Below, in pieces: positions 41,101 through 50,700 of a stretch of 64,000 nt of DNA; the stretch's first letter is position 1; every line of letters starts with the position of its first letter. The DNA lies in the NCBI GenBank assembly GCA_019916065.1, contig CM034243.1:25446147-25510146 (forward strand), written 5' to 3'. The stretch comes from Vitellaria paradoxa (lineage: Eukaryota > Streptophyta > Magnoliopsida > Ericales > Sapotaceae). Made by a program: the position numbers and the translations under genes. The notes under the pieces are model-generated. The model had not been told where the DNA came from, ran no database searches, and worked only from the letters and a program-made list of their open reading frames with translations.

Positions 41101-41724
41101 TGCTTGTGTATATATATATGAGGCATTATTTATACATATAAGTGCATGCTGCAAAAGTAATTAAAAGCCATAACAAGCAACACCATGCCCCAAAACCAAC
41201 ACAATAATCATGTCAAGAAATGGTTTGATGACACAGACAAAATCAAAATACAAGACAACAGAATCAGCTTACTGGAATGTGGATTGCTGGTGCGCCTCCA
41301 AAATAATTGGAAAACAGCTCAGCATTCAAAGTGGCACTCATTAGGATCAATCTTAAATCTCGACGTCGTGGAAGAAGATCCTTCAACACTATCAATAGGA
41401 AGTCTGATGAACAAAAGGGAAAGGGTGTCAAGAATAGATATCAAATGCTTTTCTAAGACAAACCCATATGAAAAGCAAAATTATTAGGAGTTGCACCTTC
41501 ATTCATGCCTCGCTCATGAATTTCATCAACAAACACATGGGTTACACCATTCAAATTGTGGTCGCTCAACAACCGTCGAAGCAAAATACCACTGGTACAA
41601 AAAAGCAGCTGGGTATTTTTTCCTTTCATTCCTTCTAATCGAACTTTATAGCCAACCTGTCCAAAACCTTTATTGTTAAAAAACAAAGACTGGAAAAAGT
41701 GAGGGAATTGAGGCAGCGGGAAAA

Positions 41725-41760
<36 letters not shown>

Positions 41761-44700
41761 CTAGACACTCTTTCTGCAACAGCCATGGCTGATATTCTTC
41801 GAGGTTGCGTACAAATTATGTTACAGAATGCTCCACGACCTGATTCTACTTCTGACTCCAATACATACTGAGGAAGTTGGGTGGTTTTACCACAACCAGT
41901 CTCCCCAGAGATTACAACAACCTATCATTATAAAATTAATCAGGAATCCTTGCGCCAAATTTAAACATATGCATATGCTCCAAAAAAATCAATAAAACTA
42001 CAAGGTTCACAAACACGTAGAAGTTCATAAAACCCTGTAAGTTCGTATTCCAGAAATAACATGACAATGGAAATTTCACTTCCAGACACCAAACCAAGAA
42101 ACCAGGTTTAAAGACACCGTTCATTCTCTTCATGTGAGAGATAAACATGAAATCATAGTTTTACAAGTTAGTGCCATTACAAATAAACTGGATCACAGGA
42201 AGCCCTTTTCAGTTTATTGATTTTTAAATGCTTCAAAGTACCAATAGGTAGGGAAGATTGCCATTGAACCAGTGTGGTTAAGGAGTACACATGAAAATTG
42301 CAAAGTCTGGACTCTTGGGTGGGATAATACCTAGAAGCACTCTCTCAATTGAAAAAAAAATTAGAAAGAAGAAAAAGTTCTAAATTTCAGAAAACGCATG
42401 TTGAATTGTTGAACAAAAGTTCATGACTGGTCACTCAATTTTCAGCAAGAACCATTTGCAACTAAAAAGTCCACGACATACCTCTTCTAACTCCTAAATG
42501 TTAGATGTTAGAACCCATAACATGGCTTCTTCCAAGGGTTCTAACCTGGCTACCCATACCAAATTTTGAATCTCATGGTGGAATAAAGATTTCCTCAGGT
42601 TCCACATAGTCAAGCGCACAAGTTTCTTACCCAGAAAATTATATTTGGAAAAAATGGATAAGTTAGAGAGAGATACAAATTGGTAAATATTGTTGAGAAA
42701 TATAATATATATGCTTGTGGTCATCAATGGCTAACTTTAACTGATATGTGGAACCGTATATTTTGCAGATCTTATAGTTTTCAATGAGCAATTTTTGCAG
42801 TCCAAAGAACTCATACCCAAATATTCAAGAAGCCCATCAACACAAAAGAGGAGGGATCTTAACCTTAAAAGGTGAAGGAGGTCCATCGACTCCATCTCTT
42901 ATAAGGGAGAGAGAACTTTTCTCATGGGCCGATGTGAGACAATTTTTAACAGCCCCCTCACGCTGGCCCGCATAGACATAGGTATAACATGGATTACGGT
43001 GAGATCTAGTTGAAAACCCGCTCTAATACCATGTCAAAAAGCCTATCAAATCATAAGAGAAGGAGCCCCAATCTTAAAACCTAGGTGTTAAAGTGAAGAA
43101 AATCCATCTTTTATATGGAGGAAACAACTTTTCTCATGTGCCGATGTAAGACAATTTCCAATAGTCAGCAATAAATCAGCAACATGTTCAATCGTCCGAA
43201 GTTTCTAAAGCTTCACGATAATGCCTGAAGGATCTTGTATTCAGTTCAACCACAGAAAAATATAATAAGAAAATTAAAAATACATCACAAAACCACAATG
43301 CAATATGTAATATATTCTAGACAGTGCAGAATCCTACCAAAAATTTGATGATTTAATTTGTTCTCAATCCTAGGCTCAGAAGACTTTTCAAATGAAAAAC
43401 CTAACTAAAACAGATCTACAGTCCATCTTATTTCTGGGGACGTAAAGTCCTTTTTGAAATCAACTGAAAAATCGGTGATATTTTTTCTTTCCATTTTCAT
43501 TGGAAAATTTAAGAGTCCTTCTCAAAATGTGTAGAGGGTAGGACCTGTTGTTCTTAAGTATCACAGCCTGACTGCAACATCTCAAGAAAGAACAACACAA
43601 AAACTCCAAAAAGGACTTCTAAAATACAAGATGAAGCAAATGAGTGTCACAGAAAAAAGAAACCTTAGGAAAATCTCTCCGAGTCTGGAGACATGAAGCT
43701 TGAACATGAACACTTCCTTAAATAATCCTCCTTCCACAAACCCCTATCATGCATGTTAGACCAGCTTTCCAAACACTCATTGCATTGTTCCCCCCTCACC
43801 TCAACACAACACCCTAAAAGTAAACTGAAGGAAATTTAGACAGCACCCAAGCAATCCAATCAAGCAAATAAGAACCTACAGTAAACCAACAGCATATGGA
43901 GGATCAATTCAAAAGAAAATTCCAAAATAGGGCTCAACCTAATAGTCACAAAAATAGAGCACTGAAGATACATTTGTCCAAGCAAAGTTCAATTTGCTTG
44001 AGATTCTTCATTAAAAAATGAGATGAGGAAAGGCAAGAGCTCCCGACTCAAACCTGATTCCGAGCTATAGATTGGAGTAGGCTCTCCTTCTCCTTGAATG
44101 AAGGAAGAGATCTGCGGAAGTCTAGCATCTTCATTCCTTCTGGTGATTCCTGCCAACAAAATGTATGAGTTCAAGTCATCCCAACCCCCTTACCCTAACA
44201 AATAATATTTACTCATAAAAAATATTAACTCCTTTAATTTTTTTTTAATAATTTATAAGCTTTAAAACCTAAACTATTATGAATAGAATTCTTTAAAATA
44301 GATACAAACAAAAGATATGTGTTATCAAAATGAACAAATAATTAATTTTCATGTATGTATAAAGAATATATATTTATTTGCTAGGATCTTTGGCTTGTGT
44401 GCCCGAATATTCTTTGAAATTGTTATTTGGCTTGTCTAAGTTGCATTACATTCGTGTTCCATGTTTGTATCAATACTTTTTAGCTAAGCACATACGTTGT
44501 CAAAAAAACAAGAAATGCAGAATGTAAGGACCCGGACCGCGTTAACGAGGCCCAGGGTCCATCAATACTTTCACCACGACATGACCTACAACACACCTTG
44601 TGACATGGATCACTTCCGTGTTGCTTTACCACGGGAGTATGCACCCATAGCCAGTTGCAGAAGAGCCTTTCAGTATGGAATCCTAATCATTAGACGAGAG

Positions 44701-47700
44701 CAAGATCCAATGATTTCTTGGAGACATCTCCTTCAACGGGATGATTGGGGGTGGGGGTCTAGTGATTTGGTGACTAGAATCACAGAATCATCGAAGGTAC
44801 CTCAATTGATCTAGAAAGAGATCTAAGAAGAATTCTTTCCTCATAGGGCCATGCAATTAAAGGCTGAAACTTTGCCTAGCAGATATGATATCTTGATCCA
44901 TATCCTAAGGGACTCCTCATGGCCTATATAAATCCCCTCTCCTCTAGAAGGTCCATCATTCATACTCCATTATCACTACCATCACCATATTGACTCCCTC
45001 TCTCTTGCTCCAAACTTCCTTGATTCTCACCTAAGAAGCCTTCGGTGAGTCCATCATAGTCAAAGACTAGCATTATTTGGATAGTCAATCCCTGCAAGTC
45101 TTATCCAGCACACAGAACATAAGCATTAACAGAACAAAGGCCAACAAAGTCCCCCTGTAAAGAAACTTCCAACCAAGGAACAAAATGTTGTTTTTCACTA
45201 TCATGAAAAACTCAAAAAGTTTCTATTTCCTAAGGAGACCAAAATAAAATACTAGTGGAACAACAATTCTAATGTTTCCATTAAAGCATAGTAAAACACA
45301 CCAAACTAAAGTAGTTTATACTAATATAATAAATCAAATTATAATTTGATACATTTAAATAGATATTGATTTATAATTATAAATACTTTTTACATATTTT
45401 TATAGTCTTGTGTTATTTTTAAAATGTTAACGAACCACTCCATACGAAACATATGTAATGCCATTTATAATAAATGATTTATTCTCAGCATTTATGTGTT
45501 GGAAAATAAGATTAGCGTAACAAAGCCCAACTATTTTTTTATAAATAACTCTGGCTGTACGGGTTAGCTTGCGCAACTCGACTAATTTCTAAAGTCCTGA
45601 AGTTAATAATCAGGTAAACCTCCAACAACCCTGAAGAGACTTGAAATAGTGACTATTATGGAACAAATTCTATTACCTTTTAGAAGGAAAAATACTCAAA
45701 AAACAAATTGCAAAAATTTAGATTTTAACATATTAAAATTCTCACGCAAAAGATAGAAGCATCTCACTTGCGTCTAGAAAATATTTAACTTATTTTCTTC
45801 AAACTTGCACCAAAACTCTGGATGTGTCTCACTTGTGTCTTGAAAATAGATATGAGTTCCGCATTTTTGTTATAAAATTTTAAAAACAAAATAGTAGGCC
45901 ATGTAAACATGCCCATTTGGTTGGTATTAGCATCTAGAATGTGTCAAATTCAAGTATAGGACCTAGAGAAAAGGTATATCCCTCCTAGCATGCAGCCAAG
46001 ACCAAATAGTGGGTGAAATTAGAGGAAAGTTGTAATGACTTGTACTTTTTATTATTATTTTGTTATTAATTTGTAATGACCCGTATTTTTATCATGATGA
46101 TTATGGGAATGATAAGTACGTTGATGTTTGAATACAGGATATGATTGGACCTATATGATGCACAATAGGAGCATGCTAGGTCATGTTATTGCATATACAT
46201 ATTTATTTGCATAACGGGCATATGTGATCTGTGCTGACTTCGCTATAGATTTTGTTGTAGAAGCTGAGCTCGAGACTTAGATGGGACCCCTAAGTTGAGA
46301 TCAATGATTTTGATAGATTTTCAAACTGTATTTTGATTTTCTATTATTCTCCTGATCTTTGAGGAGATATTTTGTATCAAATATTTATTTGACTTTGATT
46401 GGGTTGTAAAGGCCAGCTAAGTCTATGATTATTACTATTGGGAGTCTGTATGCCCGCTCACAGACCGTGGCTTTAATTTATCATATGAATAACAAAAGTC
46501 CAGCGCTTTGTTGCAAGTATTTGTATTGTAACTAGGCTTTCCACTATTAAAAATTGAGCATATACAATATGTATAACTAATTATCATGAATTTAAAATTT
46601 AGCTAATAATTAAATTTAAACAACATCAAATTACTATAATACCTTGAACAAATCATCAAAATTCAAGCATATAATGATAAATTAGTGATCTGTGTCAACT
46701 AAGTACAAACACCTACAAATAATATATGTTAATTAAGAAGAAGATGACTTAGCCAAAAAAAACATTATCAAAACAAAAATGTGTCAATAACAAATGTTCA
46801 TAAAAGTTTTAAATATGTGGAAAGAAAATTTTAAGTTATCTGTTTAAAATTATTATTATTAGATTATATTAGGCCAAGTCAATAACTCACCACTAAATGC
46901 AAAATGACATTTAATGTTCAAACACTACAAAAAGAAAAAAATTAAAAAATAATTTGCTAATGAGAACATATATATCAATTAATTTTTTTAAGAAATAACT
47001 TAAATATTCATAATAATAAAATGATCCATTATAAATTTACTCACAAAAAATTAAAAATAATAAATAAAACACATAAAAAAGTGAAATGCATATAGATTTT
47101 TAAAAATATAAAAGCAAAACACCAAAAAAAAATTAAAAAAAGTAGGGACACGAATAAAAGTACACTACCCTAGCATGTAGCATCTAAAGGAGGTGTGTGT
47201 TAAATAGAACCAAAGTTAATGCAACACTAAAATGATCATTTGATTAAGTAACATTAAAGGAGATTCCCAAGGTGGACACCGGATACTAATAACTTTAGCA
47301 ATGACAACTGTCAATTCACTAGTGATCCCTCATAGACAATTGTTAAATATAAAATGCCCTGATTTTGTTGTGAGTTTTTGTATTATACTTAATTTTATGA
47401 TAAATGTAAAATTATCATATACAAAATACAAAACAATCATTATGATCGGATCAACTGTGAAAGGCACAGCGCGTGTACTCTTCCTCTTTTCTAGTGCTAT
47501 ATGCCAAATTACAGGCTCTTTTAACGCACATGCAAATAGACAAATTTACAGAACTACCACCAAAAAACAGAAAAGCAAAAAAAAAAAACAAATCCCAAGA
47601 AAAAAAATAACATGTGTTGACTTCTTATGAAGCCACCTGTCAGTCTCATACATATCCCTCAGATTTTAATATATTAGTATAGACATTCTAATGTATGCTC

Positions 47701-50700
47701 CAGGATGGCTGTATAACTCCAATAAGATTTATTGTGATAGCATGTGATTATTTAGATTATGCCTCGAGTTACAAAATCCAGAGCGTGAAATTCAACATTG
47801 TCAAAGTTTTTTTTTCCTTTTCCTTTTTTTTTGGGGGGGGGGGTAAATAAAGAAATTTCATTACAGGGCATCAAGAAAATGGCATCCAATTACAAAAAGC
47901 AACCTCTAAATAAACAATGTAACCATCATGTGCGCAACAAAATGGAAAAAATTATGCAAATCTGAATTTCTACCCCTAGATAACCAACTATAGAAATTAT
48001 ATAAAAGAAACCTTTCAATCCACAGAAACGCACTTCAATATCTTGAAACACTCTTTGATTACTCTTCAACTAAGCCAACTGACATGAAAAGGAATTAAAT
48101 ACCAAACTTCTCTCTGCCCATTTTGAACACGAGTTCTCCACCATGCATAAAAAATTGTTGTCTTCAAAGGAAATACTCAATGCATAGAAAAATTATACAA
48201 GACAGAGTTCCACAATTTCTTTGTCCATGAACACTGAATAAAAAGACAATTAATTGATTCATTAGTTTCCTTGCAAGATAGCATCCATTCACCGTACATC
48301 TCATCGTCTTAATGAGATTATCAATGGTAAGGATCTTATCACAAATCAAACACCAAATAGAAGACGATACTTTGAAGGTGCACCATACCTCCAACTGTGT
48401 TTCCAAGGAAAATCAACGCTATTACTCCCATTAGAGAAAGATTTAACCTCAAATTGTCCAAATTTAGAGATCCACCATCTAAAAACATCCTCTCATGCAC
48501 TCAACTTCTTAGAGTATAAACTGCTTAGAAGGCTAGTGAGATTGATCTTGCAAACACCCAATCCAAATGCTACAATCGGGGCGAGTGGAGAATAAAGGGC
48601 GTAAGGCACTCACGGGTTAGAAGTGTGGAAAAGCATTCAAGCGTTGTGGCCTACTTTCTTCACTCATTGCTCAGTAGTAGTTGGGAGGGGAAATAGGGAG
48701 AGATTCCAGGTAGACCGATAGCTAGAAGGAAGGTGCCTTAGAGAACAATTTGTGAACATCCACGATTTCTCCTAGAATAAAACAGCTATTGAAGAGTACG
48801 GGAGGCAAATAGGAGGAAGTGTTACATGGGATATCATTTCCACTTTATACAGTTGGTTAGAGGGGGGTAAAGAAGCAGGGTTATACTCCTTTTTGGGTTT
48901 TTTTAGATAGTTTGGAGTTGTAACCAGCCTTAGGGCCTTTCTAGCATCTTCTTGATGCTTTGATAAAATTTTTGTTACTTAAAAAAAAAAAAAAACAAAA
49001 AACAAAATAATAATAATAATAATAACAAAAGAGAGATGGACACATTAAAGGAAGAGTTACTGTTTTCATTCACTTAAACGAAATGGGGTGAAACACGGAA
49101 ATAAATTCATGGCGTTAAACTTTGAAAGTTTTAGAATGCATAGATATCAGCTGGCTTCGAATGTTGAGGATTCACTTATCCTCAATGGCTAAGAAAAGGT
49201 ATCAAGGCATTATCACTGCTTGTCTTATAAGTCCTTTGGTTAGTAGATATTCAAATACAAAAATAATGACCAGGTTAGCATCTTAAGTGTTCCTATGATT
49301 TGAATTTTAATCATCAATTCAAATTCAAGTCGAGCCTTGAAGTGAAATGCTAGTTGAGATTCACTTGATGAAATTCGACTCGATCACACATCGAAAGAAA
49401 ACCAAATAAGAATTCAATACAACCAACAAAAATCTGTTCATTTGAATTTGTCAAATATTTTTCAGCCATATTTGCAAGCATTCAACCAATTCGATTTTGA
49501 TCAGGTAACAAATAATGGTGATAATTTTCCTTTTCAATCACCACGAAAACTTCAGATTAGAGCACACAACTTCTTCACAATTAGACAAGAGGATGACAAA
49601 ATTCAGAAACTGAGCACATTACATATTCAAGAAACATTAATATCATGTAACCTAGAAAAATATTTTGCTGATCATTTCTTCTTTAAACACAAATATGCAA
49701 CCAAATATATTTGTATGTATAGTAGTAATAATTATCGAAAGTTCAATTTGACAGAGGAGGGATGAATCAAGGATAGATAGGGAATTATATCAATGTCATG
49801 AGCTACAACATAAATGATTAGAACGTGGCAATGACACTAGATTAAAAGAACCACCCTTTTTTATTTTCTTTTTTTTTTTTGGGGGGGGGGGGGTAAAAGC
49901 TTGGGGCAACAAACACATGATGCATGTAAACCATGCCATTGTGATGATGGTGGTAATGTATTAACAATAGAATCATTCATGCAATACAATCTTTGAAGAA
50001 GTCTTAAACAGTGTATAGCAGCTTATCTGCCTATATGTGCATGTGCATCGTATGAATTAAAAGGAACTAGTCCAGATTTTCACGCATTCTACCATTCATC
50101 AATCCCTTATCTAAGTTCCACTGTGTCTTTTTCAAGTTCCTAACTAGAAAAATAGAGAATGGAATACAGGTGATGGAATGGAAGAGGAAAGCTTGGTGAT
50201 TAATTCCTTTTGGTAACATGTGGCTGATTTTGTGGGAGCTGGAGAGGAATCGTAAAACTTTTAGAGATATTATCTGTCACATAGAGTGAAGATTATCCTT
50301 CTATCTACTTTCTATAATTGGTTCGGTTATATGAAGGTGATGATCCAGGTTTACAAATTCTTTTGCATGAAAGGGATGAACAATAATAAAGTGCAAAATC
50401 AATTTCATTAAGAGAGAGAGCATTGGAAACAGCATCAAACAGTTTGACCTGCTAAGTTCTTGTATCTGATCTCTAAAAGAGGCCCTGCTTCACAAAATAT
50501 CGACATTTGAAGTAGTAGGATAAAAGAAAATGCAAGATACCTGCCAAGCTCTCTGCATATTCCGCAATCGCAAACTCCGCCTCTGAAGAACCTTTTCCAT
50601 AACAGACCCATCTAGGAAAGAATCAGGGTCGTCATCTGGATTTTTATCTGTCACCTGATCAGTGGCCTTAGTGTCAGATGAAGTGCCACTGACCCTTTCA

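Noticed and set aside
44497..44814. 105-codon open frame in intron 4
   Set aside because: It is inside the solo LTR (44523-45112) and crosses its boundary.
47301..47630. 109-codon open frame in intron 4
   Set aside because: AT-rich chance frame ending in a Lys run. No similarity or coding bias noticed.
49442..49765. 107-codon open frame in intron 4
   Set aside because: Chance frame in AT-rich sequence with no recognisable domain.
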